DNA of 64,000 nt from Cohaesibacter marisflavi (GCF_900115225.1 NZ_FOVR01000016.1:44688-108687), one strand, 5' to 3'. Positions 52,189-62,635 are shown, numbered from the stretch's first letter. Notes: generated by a model from the sequence alone, not told the origin. Made by a program: numbers and translations.

Positions 52189-53226
52189 ATGGACGATCAT
52201 TCTTATTTCGACCCTGCCCAAGATCCGCAGGTACAGAGAATCTTTAACAAGCTTTCCTTTCGCAGTTCTCCCAAGAACTACGACAAGGAAGTGGCTGCTC
52301 TTTTTCCGGGTTTCGAGTTTGGAATCCGGCTTGTCGCCGGCATCACACCCATCGAAAAAGGCGGACCGCTCGACTTCCACATTGATCGTCCCAACGGCAT
52401 GCATGGATGGATCATCAACCTGACCGTGGATGGACAGGGAAAGCTCTTCGATGGCAAGAACACAACGATTGTGAAGCCCGGAGACCTCGTTCTCTTTCCC
52501 CCTGACGCACAACATTTCTATGGCCGAGACCCGGATGCAGACAAATGGTGGCATCGCTGGATCTATTTCCAGCCTCGCGCTTTCTGGAAGCCATGGCTGC
52601 AATGGGACGAAGAGGTCAACGGTGTCTATATCATGCGCCATAGAGAGGAAAGCCGCTTCAGCGAATTGTTCCGCCTGTTTGTGGAAGTGGAAAAATGGGC
52701 AGGACTTTCCGACAGCCTTTCTGCTGACCTTGCATTCAACAGACTGGAACATATCCTGCTATTTTGCGCAAGAATGAACAGAGCGGAGAAGAAGTCCAAC
52801 ATCGAAATTGACGAGCGCGTTCTGGCCGCCTGCACGCTTATATCCAACAATCTGGACAAGCCCCTGACGGTCAACGAGATCGCCAGCCATGTCTGCCTGT
52901 CTCCGTCACGCCTCTCTCACCTGTTCCGCAAATATATCGGCACCGGCATCGTGCAATGGCGCGATGGTCAGCGCATTCAATATGCCATGCAGGTCCTGCG
53001 CGTTTCCAACGTTCCCATCAAAGCCCTCTCGCAGATGGTCGGCTATGAGGATCCGCTTTATTTCTCACGTGTTTTCCGTCGTCACACCAACATGAGCCCG
53101 CGCACATTCCGAGAGCGCAGCCTTTCCATGATTGTCCGCTCCGAAGGAGAGCAGATCGATAACGCTTTGGACAAGGCAACCGCTGTTTTCGCCGCCGAAG
53201 TGCCACTACCCAAACATAGCAGCTAA
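52189..53226 (+). CDS. AraC-family transcriptional regulator
   Basis: A 345-aa regulator. The N-terminal cupin-like arm (about 60-180) shows GMHGWIINLTVDGQGKLFDGKNTTIVKPGDLVLFPPDAQHFYGRD, the typical arabinose-binding beta-barrel of AraC. The C-terminal double HTH has LTVNEIASHVCLSPSRLSHLFRKYIGTGIVQWRDGQRIQYA and IKALSQMVGYEDPLYFSRVFRRHTNMSPRTFRE. I chose ATG 52189; ATG 52168 is also possible and neither has a strong site. It diverges from araB and lies before the convergent araA, so it is the likely arabinose regulator. Confidence 0.9.
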   Translation: MDDHSYFDPAQDPQVQRIFNKLSFRSSPKNYDKEVAALFPGFEFGIRLVAGITPIEKGGPLDFHIDRPNGMHGWIINLTVDGQGKLFDGKNTTIVKPGDLVLFPPDAQHFYGRDPDADKWWHRWIYFQPRAFWKPWLQWDEEVNGVYIMRHREESRFSELFRLFVEVEKWAGLSDSLSADLAFNRLEHILLFCARMNRAEKKSNIEIDERVLAACTLISNNLDKPLTVNEIASHVCLSPSRLSHLFRKYIGTGIVQWRDGQRIQYAMQVLRVSNVPIKALSQMVGYEDPLYFSRVFRRHTNMSPRTFRERSLSMIVRSEGEQIDNALDKATAVFAAEVPLPKHSS

Positions 53227-53293
53227 CGTTCGCGAGCCAAAGCAAGCCGCCCTCTTATTCCAGACAACAAAGGGCGATAGAAATTGAGAAACG

Positions 53294-53325
53294 AAAAGCC
53301 CGACCAATCACTTGGCCGGGCTTTT
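53294..53325. terminator. Bidirectional terminator between AraC gene and araA
   Basis: Stem AAAAGCCCGACCAA/TTGGCCGGGCTTTT with one mismatch and a TCAC loop. T-runs exist on both sides, fitting the convergent genes. Confidence 0.85.
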
Positions 53326-53349
53326 CTGATTGCATTGAGCCTTCAGCGA

Positions 53350-54867
53350 TTATACGCGAATGCCCTTGGCCAGATGCCAATAGATTTCATTATTGCGCAG
53401 CGTCTGCTTGAAATCGGAGATTTTGGTATCGTCGTCAATCAAGGCCAGTTCGATTCCGGCGATGGTCGCAAAGTCTTCCAACATTTCCGCTGTCACATCA
53501 TAGCTGTAAGCGGTGTGATGGGCACCACCGGCCAAAATCCAGGCCTCACAGGCGGTTTTGAAGTCTGGCTTACATTGCCACACTGCGCGTGCCACAGGAA
53601 GCTTTGGCAGGTCCGGATGCTCAACAGAGGTCACCTCGTTGGCAATCAGGCGGAATCGGTTACCCATGTCAATGAGGCAGGCATTGATTGCGCCGCCCTT
53701 AACAGAGTCAAAGACCATACGCACAGGGTCTGGCTTGCCACCAATACCCAGTTCATGGATCTCGAGGCGCGGCTTGCTTTCTGCGATGGTCGGGCAGACC
53801 TCAAGCATATGCGCCCCAAGAACCAGTTCTTCACCCGGCTTGGAAACATCATAGGTGTAATCTTCCATAAAGGAGCAAGCACCGCTCTTGCCATGCCCCA
53901 TGACCTTCATGGCACGCACCAGCGCAGGCGTCTTCCAGTCGCCTTCACCTGCAAAGCCGAAGCCCTGCTCCATCATGCGCTGAGGCGCAAGACCGGGCAG
54001 CTGATTGAGGCCATGCAAATCTTCAAATGTATGGGTAAAGCCCTTGTAATTCCCCTCTTTCAGGAAGTAGGAAATGGCCAGTTCCTGCCGCGCTGCATCA
54101 AGCAGGGAAGACCGCTTGGCACCACCAGCCTGAAGCTCGGGAACCAGCTCATAGGTCTTGTCATATTCGGCAACAAGCGCTTCCACATCGGCATCGGAGA
54201 AGTCAGCCATTTTGGCGACCAGATCACCAACCGGCCAGTAATCCACCTTGAAGCCGAAGGCCATTTCGGCAGACACCTTGTCGCCATCGGTCACGGCAAC
54301 ATTGCGCATATTGTCGCCAAAGCGGCAAACGCCAGAGCCCTGCCAATCGTCCCAGGCGCGCGCAGCGCGCATCCAGCTGTCAATCCGATCCTGAACCGCA
54401 GGATCGCTCCAGTGACCAACAACCACCTTGCGGCCAATGCGCATGCGCGTATGCAGGAAGCCCGCTTCCCGGTCTCCATGGGCAGACTGATGCAGGTTCA
54501 TATAGTCCATATCAATGGAATCCCAAGGCAACGCTGCATTGAGCTGCGTATGCAGATGCAGCATCGGCTTAGTCAGCGCGTTAAGGCCGCGTATCCACAT
54601 TTTGGAAGGCGAAAAAGTATGCATCCACAAGATGATACCGCCACATTCAGGGTCAGCCGACGCCCGACGGCAAACATCCGCAATTTCCTCCCCGGTCGTC
54701 GCCACTGTCGCAAATTCGAGCGGCAACACCAGACGCCCGTCTTTGGACAGCCCCTCAACAACCTTACGGGCACCATCAGCCACCTCGGCCAATGTTTCCG
54801 GACCATAAAGGTGCTGCGAGCCGCACACAAACCAGAATTTCAAAGGTTTCAAACCAAACATTTCCAT
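53350..54867 (-). CDS. araA: L-arabinose isomerase
   Basis: A 505-aa enzyme converting L-arabinose to L-ribulose. Features are [52 protein letters not shown], the [14 protein letters not shown] segment, [22 protein letters not shown] with metal ligands and [10 protein letters not shown]. Length matches AraA. The first ATG (54867) touches its AAAGGG; an in-frame ATG at 54861 has better spacing. araD lies upstream on the same strand, separated by a terminator. Confidence 0.95.
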   Translation of the reverse strand: MEMFGLKPLKFWFVCGSQHLYGPETLAEVADGARKVVEGLSKDGRLVLPLEFATVATTGEEIADVCRRASADPECGGIILWMHTFSPSKMWIRGLNALTKPMLHLHTQLNAALPWDSIDMDYMNLHQSAHGDREAGFLHTRMRIGRKVVVGHWSDPAVQDRIDSWMRAARAWDDWQGSGVCRFGDNMRNVAVTDGDKVSAEMAFGFKVDYWPVGDLVAKMADFSDADVEALVAEYDKTYELVPELQAGGAKRSSLLDAARQELAISYFLKEGNYKGFTHTFEDLHGLNQLPGLAPQRMMEQGFGFAGEGDWKTPALVRAMKVMGHGKSGACSFMEDYTYDVSKPGEELVLGAHMLEVCPTIAESKPRLEIHELGIGGKPDPVRMVFDSVKGGAINACLIDMGNRFRLIANEVTSVEHPDLPKLPVARAVWQCKPDFKTACEAWILAGGAHHTAYSYDVTAEMLEDFATIAGIELALIDDDTKISDFKQTLRNNEIYWHLAKGIRV

Positions 54868-54956
54868 GCCCTTTCAATTTTCGACCGGCGTTAGTTGCGC
54901 GATGGTCTGGATATGTTTGCGCGAAGGATGCAAAGCCTAAATCCCTCCCCTTTGCG

Positions 54957-55004
54957 CAAAAAAGCGGTTCCGAGATGCTTAGGCATTTCCCCCCTCGGAA
55001 CCGC
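54957..55004 (-). terminator. Intrinsic terminator between araD and araA
   Basis: A perfect 11-bp stem GCGGTTCCGAG/CTCGGAACCGC with a T-rich end on the minus strand (TTTTTT). It lies before araA, so araA is either read through or has its own promoter. Confidence 0.75.
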
Positions 55005-55014
55005 AAGACGGTAC

Positions 55015-55704
55015 CTATTTCTGCCCATACCAGGCATTTTTTCCATGTTTGCGCTCATAGTGATAATCGAGCACATACTGCTCCAATGGCGGTATGGGAT
55101 TGGTAATCGTTGCGGTGATAGTTGCCATGTGGGCAACCTCTTCGAGCACAACTGCATTGTGCACGGCGTCATCAGCATCCTTGCCCCAGGCAAAAGGCCC
55201 ATGGCCGGCCACTAGAACCATCGGAACAGCTGCGGGATCAAGCCCTTCAAAGCGTTCAACAATGGCCTCGCCGGTCGTCGTTTCATAATCTCGATTGACC
55301 TGTTCTTCAGTGAGAGGCTTGGTGCAGGGCACCGGACCGGCGCAATAATCCGCTTGCGTGGTACCGAGGCACGGGATCTCCCGACGCGCCTGAGCCCAGG
55401 CGACAGCATGGCGGGAATGGGTATGCACCACACCACCAATCTGCGGAAAGGCCTTGTAAAGCGTGGTATGGGTTTTCGTGTCAGAAGACGGCTTCTTGCT
55501 GCCCCAGACAACATTATTGTCGAGGTCAACAACCACCATATCGTCAGCAGTCATCGTTTCGTAAGGGACGCCCGACGGCTTGATGACAACCAGCCCCTTC
55601 TCACGATCGATCGCACTGACATTACCCCATGTGTAGATCACGACACCGCGGTCATTCAGTTCGATATTCGCGCGAAAAACCTCTTCCCTCAGTTCTTTCA
55701 GCAT
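55015..55704 (-). CDS. araD: L-ribulose-5-phosphate 4-epimerase
   Basis: A 229-aa class II aldolase-like epimerase converting L-ribulose-5-phosphate to D-xylulose-5-phosphate. Metal ligands are HTHSRHAVAWAQA and AGHGPFAWGKDADDAVHNAVVLEEVA. TWGNVSAIDREKGLVVIKPSGVPYE and GSKKPSSDTKTHTTLYKAFPQIGG are typical AraD. Length is normal (231 aa in E. coli). GGAGGA precedes the start. It is located upstream of araA and downstream of the sugar importer. Confidence 0.95.
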   Translation of the reverse strand: MLKELREEVFRANIELNDRGVVIYTWGNVSAIDREKGLVVIKPSGVPYETMTADDMVVVDLDNNVVWGSKKPSSDTKTHTTLYKAFPQIGGVVHTHSRHAVAWAQARREIPCLGTTQADYCAGPVPCTKPLTEEQVNRDYETTTGEAIVERFEGLDPAAVPMVLVAGHGPFAWGKDADDAVHNAVVLEEVAHMATITATITNPIPPLEQYVLDYHYERKHGKNAWYGQK

Positions 55705-56095
55705 TTGAATGTCCTCCTCAAACCGCCCTATTCGTCACGTGGCTTCATGCGAGCCAGGGCTTATTTTCGAAATGTTACAGCAACCGGAGCACCATTCTGG
55801 CCATTCATCTGACCACACCCCTCGACCAGTCCACCTTGAAAATATGGACAGATCCCCGCCAGGCGGTTAGAGGCTATAAGGTTATACTTATGGATTATCT
55901 TGCTATCCGCACCAATGAGGCGATTGCTATAAAACAAGCATTTTTCGACTGCACGCCGGATATGGCAAAAATGCTTGCGAAAAGGGCCGAACCAGAAATG
56001 TCCTATAGATGATCCGATCAGCGATCCCGAATGTCCCGACATTCTGGAAAAGAGGTGGGCTGCAGGCCAGCCCACCCATTGGTTCACTTGAAGAC
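55705..56095. other. 391-bp region between gguB and araD
   Basis: It contains the gguB terminator (56046-56076) on its right side and the araD promoter region on the left. A 127-codon plus-strand frame has no ribosome-binding site or family-like sequence, so no gene is called. Confidence 0.6.
56046..56076 (-). terminator. Intrinsic terminator after gguB
   Basis: A perfect 9-bp stem GGTGGGCTG/CAGCCCACC with loop CAGGC (plus strand). On the minus strand it is followed by TCTTTTCC. Confidence 0.75.
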
Positions 56096-57307
56096 TTAGC
56101 CAGCCTTCTTCTTGTTGTAGACGTCGAAGATAACGGCCGCGAGAAGAACAACACCCTTAATGACCTGCTGCCAATCGATACCGATGGACAGAATGGACAT
56201 GCCGTTGTTCATCACCCCCATCAGGAAGGCACCGATGATTGCGCCGGTAACCGTACCAACACCACCCGTCGTGGATGCTCCACCAATAAAGACAGCCGCG
56301 ATAACGTCAAGCTCGTAGCCGTAACCGGCTTTCGGGGTTGCCGTGTTGAGGCGGGCGGCAAACACCATGCCAGCGAAGGCAGCCAGAAGCCCCATATTGG
56401 CAAAGGTCAGGAAGGTCAACCGTTCAGTATTCACACCGGAGAGCTTGGCAGCTTTCACGTTACCACCCAGAGCATAGATCCGACGACCAACCGTAGAGGA
56501 TGAGGTCAGGAAGCCATAAGCAGCAACCAGCACAGCGATAACGATCAGAACGTTTGGATAGCCTCTGTAGCCAGCCATGACGTAGGAGAGATAGTTGATG
56601 GCGAAGACGATAAGAAGATTCTTCAGCACAAAGAAGGCAAATGGCTCTTCCAGATTACCGAACTTGGCACGCTCCTTACGATCTTTCCAAGCAGAATAAA
56701 TCAGGAAGACACTCAGGACGATCCCGAGAACAACCGTCAGCATGTGCGGACGACCAACACCGAACAGGTCAGGAATGAAACCCGAGCTCAGTTTCTGAAA
56801 GCCGGTCGGGAACGGGCCGATGGACTGACCATTGAGCAGCGCCAGCGTAAGACCGCGGAAACTGAGCATACCAGCCAGCGTCACGATGAAGGCTGGGATC
56901 TTGTAATAAGCCACCCAGAAGCCCTGCAGAGCCCCAATCGCGGTACCGACAATCAGGCACACGATGATCGTGACCACATAGTTGATCTCGTAATTGACGA
57001 TCATCACGGCAGCGAGAGCGCCGATAAAGCCCATGACCGATCCGACCGAGAGGTCAATATGACCAGCAACAATAATGAGCAGCATACCAATCGCCATGAT
57101 GACGATGTAGCTGTTCTGGAGAATGAGGTTGGTCAGGTTGAGCGGCTTCATGAGAATACCGTTGGTAACAACCTGGAAGAAGATCATAACAGCGATCAGG
57201 GCAATCAAAAGGCCGTATTCGCGTACGTTTGACTTCAGATAACTGGCGACGCTGACAGTTTCACCTGCGTCAGAGTTTGCCGGAGACGGGTTTTCCACCT
57301 GTGACAT
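56096..57307 (-). CDS. gguB: Multiple-monosaccharide ABC transporter permease
   Basis: A 403-aa inner-membrane permease of the CUT2 (RbsC/XylH) type with about 10 TM helices. GHIDLSVGSVMGFIGALAAVMIV is the family signature. TVGRRIYALGGNVKAAKLSGVNTERL and IAAVFIGGASTTGGVGTVTGAIIGAFLMGVMNNGMSILSIGIDWQQVIKGVVLLAAVIFDVYNKKK form the conserved C-terminal half. It follows gguA after 4 bp. Next to ara genes it probably imports L-arabinose as well as other aldoses. Confidence 0.93.
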   Translation of the reverse strand: MSQVENPSPANSDAGETVSVASYLKSNVREYGLLIALIAVMIFFQVVTNGILMKPLNLTNLILQNSYIVIMAIGMLLIIVAGHIDLSVGSVMGFIGALAAVMIVNYEINYVVTIIVCLIVGTAIGALQGFWVAYYKIPAFIVTLAGMLSFRGLTLALLNGQSIGPFPTGFQKLSSGFIPDLFGVGRPHMLTVVLGIVLSVFLIYSAWKDRKERAKFGNLEEPFAFFVLKNLLIVFAINYLSYVMAGYRGYPNVLIVIAVLVAAYGFLTSSSTVGRRIYALGGNVKAAKLSGVNTERLTFLTFANMGLLAAFAGMVFAARLNTATPKAGYGYELDVIAAVFIGGASTTGGVGTVTGAIIGAFLMGVMNNGMSILSIGIDWQQVIKGVVLLAAVIFDVYNKKKAG

Positions 57308-57311
57308 TGTT

Positions 57312-58838
57312 TCAGCCTTTGTCCTTGATGATCATCCGCATGATTTTTTCTTGCGAAGCTTCCTTCGTAGGCATTTCGCCAACCATTCTGCCCTCGTTCA
57401 TGACGTAGATCCTGTCTGTCATGCCCAGCAGTTCTGGCAATTCCGAAGAAATGAAAATGATACCCTTGCCCTCTTGAGCGAGCTGGTTGATGATCGCGTA
57501 AATTTCGTATTTGGCATTCACGTCGATACCGCGCGTGGGCTCATCCAGAATGAGCACATCCGGGTTCGCAAACAGCCATTTACTCAAAACGACCTTCTGC
57601 TGGTTCCCACCAGACAAGTTGACCACCTGCTGCATCAAACTGGAGCATTTGGTGTTCAGCTTCTTCTTATATTCAAGACCAACACGGGTTTCCGCATTGT
57701 CATCGATGACGATGCCCTTGGAAACACCTTCCAGATTGGAGAGCGTTGTGTTGATTTTGATGCTGTTCTCAAGAACCAGACCATATTCCTTGCGGTCCTC
57801 GGTCACATAAGCCAAACCATTTGCAACAGCCTTGTTGATCGTACTGACGTCGATCGGTTCGCCACGCAATTCAACTTGTCCTGAAATTTTCTGGCCATAG
57901 GCACGACCAAAAAGACTCATCGCAAGTTCTGTTCGACCTGCACCCATCAAGCCGGAAATCCCGACGATCTCGCCTGCACGAACATTGAAATTGACATCGC
58001 GGATCAAGTGACGGTCAGCATGCACCTGGTGGTAGACATTCCAGCCCTTCACCTCGAGCAGCATGTTGCCGATTTCAGGAGTCCGCTGGGGGAAGCGGTT
58101 GGTCAGTTCACGCCCGACCATGTCCTTGATAATTTTATTTTCCATTTCCTCGGTTTTGTCACAGTCCAGCGTACTGACGGTCTGACCGTCGCGCAACACT
58201 GTGATCTTGTCCGCAACCTTCACAACCTCATTGAGCTTGTGCGAGATCAGGATTGAGGAAATGCCTTTGCTTTTGAATTCGAGCAGAAGCTGCAGCAGCG
58301 CTTCACTATCCCGCTCGTTCAGAGAAGACGTTGGCTCGTCGAGAATAAGTAGCTTCACTTCCTTGGAGAGAGCCTTGGCAATCTCAACCAACTGCTGCTG
58401 ACCCGTCCCCAGGTTCGTAACCAGCGTGCCTGTTGGTTTGTCCAGCCCGACAATCTTGAGCAGCATCTCTGCTTCAGAGTGCGCTACAGGCCAATTGATG
58501 ACCCCTTTGGTAGCCCGCTCGTTGCCCAGGAAGATATTCTCGGCGATTGACAGAAGAGGAACCAGAGCCAGTTCCTGGTGAATGATGATGATGCCCTTTT
58601 CTTCACTGTCGGAGATGGTGGCGAATTTCTGGGTTTCTCCGTTATAGACGATATCCCCTTCATATGTGCCATAGGGATAAACGCCAGAGAGAACCTTCAT
58701 CAGGGTTGACTTGCCTGCGCCATTCTCACCGACCAAGGCATGAATTTCACCTTCGCCGACCGTCAGGTTCACATCACTCAAGGCCTTTACACCCGGAAAG
58801 GTCTTGGTGATTCCTCGCATTTCTAAGATGGTGTTCAT
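57312..58838 (-). CDS. gguA: Multiple-monosaccharide ABC transporter ATP-binding protein
   Basis: A 508-aa double ATPase of the RbsA/XylG/MglA type. The first Walker A is GENGAGKST, signature [35 protein letters not shown]. The second half carries a relaxed Walker [10 protein letters not shown], then [40 protein letters not shown] 58838 ([20 protein letters not shown]) with GAGG is chosen. It is between chvE and gguB. Confidence 0.95.
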   Translation of the reverse strand: MNTILEMRGITKTFPGVKALSDVNLTVGEGEIHALVGENGAGKSTLMKVLSGVYPYGTYEGDIVYNGETQKFATISDSEEKGIIIIHQELALVPLLSIAENIFLGNERATKGVINWPVAHSEAEMLLKIVGLDKPTGTLVTNLGTGQQQLVEIAKALSKEVKLLILDEPTSSLNERDSEALLQLLLEFKSKGISSILISHKLNEVVKVADKITVLRDGQTVSTLDCDKTEEMENKIIKDMVGRELTNRFPQRTPEIGNMLLEVKGWNVYHQVHADRHLIRDVNFNVRAGEIVGISGLMGAGRTELAMSLFGRAYGQKISGQVELRGEPIDVSTINKAVANGLAYVTEDRKEYGLVLENSIKINTTLSNLEGVSKGIVIDDNAETRVGLEYKKKLNTKCSSLMQQVVNLSGGNQQKVVLSKWLFANPDVLILDEPTRGIDVNAKYEIYAIINQLAQEGKGIIFISSELPELLGMTDRIYVMNEGRMVGEMPTKEASQEKIMRMIIKDKG

Positions 58839-58884
58839 GTCAGCCTCAAGCAAACAGTCTCTTTATTGTTCTTGAAGAACGGAT

Positions 58885-58913
58885 GGAGGGGGTGAGACTT
58901 TCCACCTCCCTCC
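58885..58913 (-). terminator. Hairpin between chvE and gguA
   Basis: GGAGGGGGTG pairs with CACCTCCCTCC (one mismatch) in the 88-bp gap. There is no long T-run. It likely limits gguAB expression relative to the binding protein or protects the chvE mRNA. Confidence 0.45.
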
Positions 58914-58926
58914 CCCGGGAGGACCC

Positions 58927-60015
58927 TTACTTGATCTGATCCATGGTGTAGTAACCGCTGTCGATCACGATTTTTTCCCAGTTGGAAGCATCGACAGGAA
59001 CTGGTTTCAGAAGGTAGGAAGGAACCACTTTGACGCCGTTATCATAGGTTTCGGTGTCATTGATTTCTGGTTCGCCACCTTCGAGCAGAGCATTCACCAT
59101 GCCGACAGTCACGCGAGCCAGCTCACGGGTGTCTTTAAAGATGGTGGAATACTGTTCGCCAGCCAAAATGGATTTGATTGACTGAACTTCTGCGTCCTGA
59201 CCGGATACGATTGGCATTTTCATGTCGCCAGAACCGTAACCAACGCCCTTGAGCGAGGACAGGATACCAATGGACAGACCATCATACGGAGCCAATACGC
59301 CGTGTACGGTTTTGTCAGTGTAGAAGGCGGAAAGCAGGTTATCCATGCGAGCCTGCGCAACAGCACCGTCCCAACGCAGGGTACCAACCTTGTCCATGCC
59401 GAACTGTTCGGAAGGAACAGCAATGCTGCCATCGTCGATCAGTGGCTGCAGCACAGACATTGCGCCGTCATAGAAGAAGTAAGCGTTGTTGTCGTCCGGA
59501 GACCCACCAAAGAGCTCTACATTCCAAGGTTTTGCATCCGGGAAGCGTTCTTTAAGACCTTTCACCAAGCTGGAAGCCTGCTGTACGCCAACCTGGAAGT
59601 TATCGAAGGTTGCGTAATAGTCAACGTTGCCAGAGTCACGGATCAGGCGATCATAAGCGATCACTTTGATGCCGGAGTCTGCTGCCAACTCAAGAGCGCC
59701 GGACAGGGTCGTACCATCGATAGAAGCGATAACGAGAACGTTGACGCCCTTCAGGATCATGGTTTCGATCTGACGCAGCTGGTTAGCGATGTCGTCTTCT
59801 GCATATTGCAGGTCAGTCTCATAGCCAGCATCTTCAAATTGCTGTTTCATGCTGTTGCCGTCAGTAATCCAGCGTGCGGATGACTGAGTAGGCATTGCGA
59901 TACCAACATATCCCTTATCTGCAGCTACAGATGGGGAAGAGGCGAATGAAGCGCCCAGAGCCAACGCCATGGCCCCCATCGTCACTGTGTTGAAGAGTTT
60001 TCCAAGTCCAAGCAT
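58927..60015 (-). CDS. chvE: Multiple-monosaccharide-binding periplasmic protein
   Basis: A 362-aa binding protein closely matching Agrobacterium ChvE. A signal peptide (to ...SPSVAA) precedes [20 protein letters not shown]. Further ChvE-like segments are [106 protein letters not shown] and [45 protein letters not shown]. ChvE binds several aldoses, including arabinose and galactose, and can serve chemotaxis. ATG 60015 has GGGAGGA. Confidence 0.96.
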   Translation of the reverse strand: MLGLGKLFNTVTMGAMALALGASFASSPSVAADKGYVGIAMPTQSSARWITDGNSMKQQFEDAGYETDLQYAEDDIANQLRQIETMILKGVNVLVIASIDGTTLSGALELAADSGIKVIAYDRLIRDSGNVDYYATFDNFQVGVQQASSLVKGLKERFPDAKPWNVELFGGSPDDNNAYFFYDGAMSVLQPLIDDGSIAVPSEQFGMDKVGTLRWDGAVAQARMDNLLSAFYTDKTVHGVLAPYDGLSIGILSSLKGVGYGSGDMKMPIVSGQDAEVQSIKSILAGEQYSTIFKDTRELARVTVGMVNALLEGGEPEINDTETYDNGVKVVPSYLLKPVPVDASNWEKIVIDSGYYTMDQIK

Positions 60016-60288
60016 GTTGTCCTCCCTTGCTTGAAAACACGTAAGGTGCAAATCCGCGCCACACGGAGCGAGGCGCAAATCGAGCGGATCGAGGGAAGCA
60101 AAGCGTATACGGATAGTACTGGGAAAAGCAGCCTAGAGTTGCTTAAGCAAATTTCGGGCATAAAAACCCGCATCCAGCACAAGCGCGCCAGATCACCTCC
60201 CAATTCAGGCACCATTCCGGCAACCTAAAATCCTTCAATCCTCCGAGACCTATATTTCAATGAAAAGCCAACTTTGGAAAGGAGGCAT

Positions 60289-60471
60289 TTGGTCAAAAAC
60301 ATGGATGATTTAGCTTTTTTGATCGATTACCAGCCCGCAGCATCATTTTACAATGTTACAGGTCTCACCTCATCACAAAGTCAAGCAGCCAATAGTATGA
60401 TGGTAGAGAGCATGTTTAAGAGGGCGCAATGCAAAGATAATCGCAAATTCTGCGATAAATCGCGGATTTGA
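60289..60471 (+). CDS. Possible small protein (60 aa), unsupported family
   Basis: An open frame starting at a TTG that sits 3 bp after a near-perfect AAAGGAGG sequence, encoding VKNMDDLAFLIDYQPAASFY and then a polar Ser/Gln/Met-rich segment. The codon usage is AT-rich, unlike the flanking genes. No family is recognised. The Shine-Dalgarno is the only positive evidence, and a truncated regulator N-terminus or chance are equally possible. Confidence 0.25.
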   Translation: MVKNMDDLAFLIDYQPAASFYNVTGLTSSQSQAANSMMVESMFKRAQCKDNRKFCDKSRI

Positions 60472-60822
60472 GAAAATAATTCAAATATAAGAACAGGATC
60501 CAAGCGCCCAATAGATACTATAAGCATCGTCATGATTTTACATAAAGGCGACAATACCAACGTCAGACGCCCTTATGACCAATACAATCACAACAGAACA
60601 TCATAATACTCGCAGCAAAAATATCGCTTTTCGCACCAACAAGACATGCAATATGCCGCTTAGCGACAAGAAAGCCTGCCTGATATATGCACAAAAAGGG
60701 CGCACATAGCAGACATGCACAATAGATAGCCCTGACAAACAGGCTCAGAGAATATATTTTTTTCGTAACATGAATTAAATATCAAGACAAGTTGCAGCCC
60801 CGACGATGTTACAAAATGCAAC

Positions 60823-60859
60823 AAAAAAAGCCACTCGGAATAATTGTATCCGAGTGGCT
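60823..60859 (-). terminator. Intrinsic terminator after eda
   Basis: A perfect 11-bp stem AGCCACTCGGA/TCCGAGTGGCT with a 9-nt loop and seven T on the minus strand. Confidence 0.9.
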
Positions 60860-60890
60860 AAAATAGAAAGAGCTTAAATTTAAAAGGCTT

Positions 60891-61523
60891 TTAGGCCTGA
60901 CCAAGCTTGCTCGCCGCTTTAGCGCGTTCAGCAATGGCATCCCAGTTCTTGGCATTCACATCGGCCAGAGGGGCAATCCAGGTGCCACCCACAGCGAAGC
61001 AGTTCTTCTGGGAGAGATATTCTTCAGCATTCTCAGGCTTCACACCTCCGGTCGGGCAGAAGCTGATATCGCCAACCGGGCCGGAAACTGCCTTGAGCAT
61101 GCCAACGCCACCAACGATGCTGGCCGGGAACATTTTCAGTTCCTGAAAGCCTGCTTCGCGCAGGGTCATCATTTCGCTCACGGTGCCAGACCCTGGCAGG
61201 AATGGCCAGTCAGTTGCCTTGAGAGCGTTGAGCAGGGTTTCTGACGTGCCCGGAGACACACCGAAATGTGCGCCGGCATCGATGGAAGCCTTGAGCTGCT
61301 CTTCAGACAGGATGGAGCCAACACCAACGATGCAATCCTTCACTTCGTTGACGATTGCCTTGATGGCATCAAGAGCTGCCGGCGTGCGCAGGGTCACTTC
61401 AACGGCAGGCAGGCCATTGTCGACAAGGCAGCGAGCCAGAGGAACAGCATCCTCGACATTCTCGATGACAACAACAGGGATGACTTTGGCACCTTTACAG
61501 ATGCTGGAAACCAGATCACGCAT
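60891..61523 (-). CDS. eda: 2-dehydro-3-deoxy-6-phosphogluconate aldolase (Eda)
   Basis: A 210-aa class I aldolase that cleaves KDPG to pyruvate and glyceraldehyde-3-phosphate, finishing the Entner-Doudoroff and hexuronate routes. The catalytic Glu is in LPAVEVTLRTPAALDAIK, the Schiff-base Lys in ELKMFPASIVGG, and FCPTGGVKPENAEEYLS follows. ATG 61523 with AAGGA is chosen over an upstream extension that reads into kdgK. It is 10 bp after kdgK. Confidence 0.95.
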   Translation of the reverse strand: MRDLVSSICKGAKVIPVVVIENVEDAVPLARCLVDNGLPAVEVTLRTPAALDAIKAIVNEVKDCIVGVGSILSEEQLKASIDAGAHFGVSPGTSETLLNALKATDWPFLPGSGTVSEMMTLREAGFQELKMFPASIVGGVGMLKAVSGPVGDISFCPTGGVKPENAEEYLSQKNCFAVGGTWIAPLADVNAKNWDAIAERAKAASKLGQA

Positions 61524-61533
61524 GATCGATCCT

Positions 61534-62463
61534 TTACTTAACGCGGGTCCAAACTGATTTATCGATGATGGCGCCCGGGTGCATGATGACCTGCCCCGCA
61601 ACACCGTGAGCCGTTTTTGCGGCTTCTTCTTGCGATCCCCCCAGAGCACGCTGGCCCAGATACCCCGCAGCAAAGGAATCCCCTGCGCCCGTTGTATCCT
61701 TCGGCTTCAGCTTAGCAGCTGGCGGAACATTCTTAACCTCTTCACCGGTGAACAGAAGGCAGCTTGAAGCGCCTTCCTTGACCACCACTTCACCAGCGCC
61801 GTAGTCCTTCCACTGCTTGGCAATATCCAGACCGTCAGCCTCGCCCCAAAGCGCCACATGATCGTCCGCAGTTACCAGAGCAAAATCGCTCACCGAGGCA
61901 GCGCGCTCGAAAGCGGCGCAGCAAACAGCCGAATCCGGCCACAATTTTGGGCGATAGTTGGGGTCGAAGCCCACTTTGACCTTGTCCTTGACCTTGCTGA
62001 TCGCATCGAACAGAGCTGCCCGCTGCGCTTCATCAAGAATAGCCAGAGTGATGCCAGAGAAATAGATGACATCAAACTGTTCCAGCAGTGCCGCAATCTT
62101 GTCGACAGACCAACCGGCAAACATCTTCTTGGCAGCAGCGTCATTGCGCCAATAGGTAAAAAAGCGTTCGCCCGTATCATCATTCTCGATCATGTAGAGA
62201 CCGGGATTCTTGTCTTCCACCACGGAGACCGAATCCGTCAGGATGCTCTCTGCTTCCAGCGCCTTGCGGATGCCTTCGCTCATTGGATCGACACCAAGCC
62301 CGGTAATATAGGAAACCTCGATCTCGGGTGCGAATTGCCGGGTCAGGTAGGCGGCGGTATTGAAGGTGTCACCAGCAAAACCCTGTTTGAACAGACCATC
62401 ACCGGCGGGAGCCAATTCAATCATACATTCGCCGATACAGGCGATTCTGACAGCTTTCGTCAT
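61534..62463 (-). CDS. kdgK: 2-keto-3-deoxygluconate kinase
   Basis: A 309-aa PfkB-family kinase phosphorylating KDG to KDPG. It opens IACIGECMIELAPAGDGLFKQGFAGDTFNTAAYL, with GLYMIENDDTGERFFTYWRNDAAAKKMF typical of KdgK. The ATP/catalytic motif is KPKDTTGAGDSFAAGYLGQ. The start is ATG 62463 with only a weak site. With eda directly downstream, the pair connects pectin- and alginate-type uronate degradation to central metabolism. Confidence 0.95.
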   Translation of the reverse strand: MTKAVRIACIGECMIELAPAGDGLFKQGFAGDTFNTAAYLTRQFAPEIEVSYITGLGVDPMSEGIRKALEAESILTDSVSVVEDKNPGLYMIENDDTGERFFTYWRNDAAAKKMFAGWSVDKIAALLEQFDVIYFSGITLAILDEAQRAALFDAISKVKDKVKVGFDPNYRPKLWPDSAVCCAAFERAASVSDFALVTADDHVALWGEADGLDIAKQWKDYGAGEVVVKEGASSCLLFTGEEVKNVPPAAKLKPKDTTGAGDSFAAGYLGQRALGGSQEEAAKTAHGVAGQVIMHPGAIIDKSVWTRVK

Positions 62464-62592
62464 ATACAAGCGCCGGAGGAACTCCGGGCCTCCTCGAGCG
62501 TGTCCTTCGCCTCTCATCAAGCAGGCGGGCACGCCTTGTTTCAGTGATTATACCATCTTGTGCAACGCAAGCATCCCACAAAATGCCCAAGC

Positions 62593-62620
62593 CAAACAAG
62601 GCCGCGCTGAACGCGCGGCC
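62593..62620 (-). terminator. Terminator after kduD
   Basis: A perfect 8-bp stem GGCCGCGC/GCGCGGCC with a 5-nt loop. On the minus strand it is followed by TTGTTT. It lies in the 260-bp gap between kduD and kdgK. Confidence 0.6.
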
Positions 62621-62635
62621 TCCAAGACCAAGTCC

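Larger units (their letters stand above)
60016..60890. other. 875-bp AT-rich region between chvE and eda
   Basis: The longest gene-poor stretch in the window. It holds the chvE promoter on the left, a possible small gene at 60289-60471 and the eda terminator on the right. The 60480-60820 part is AT-rich with no supported gene or clear repeat. Confidence 0.55.

Noticed and set aside
53284..54894. A 536-codon plus-strand frame opposite araA
   Set aside because: araA on the minus strand is unmistakable; the antisense frame is low-information and has no family-like motifs.
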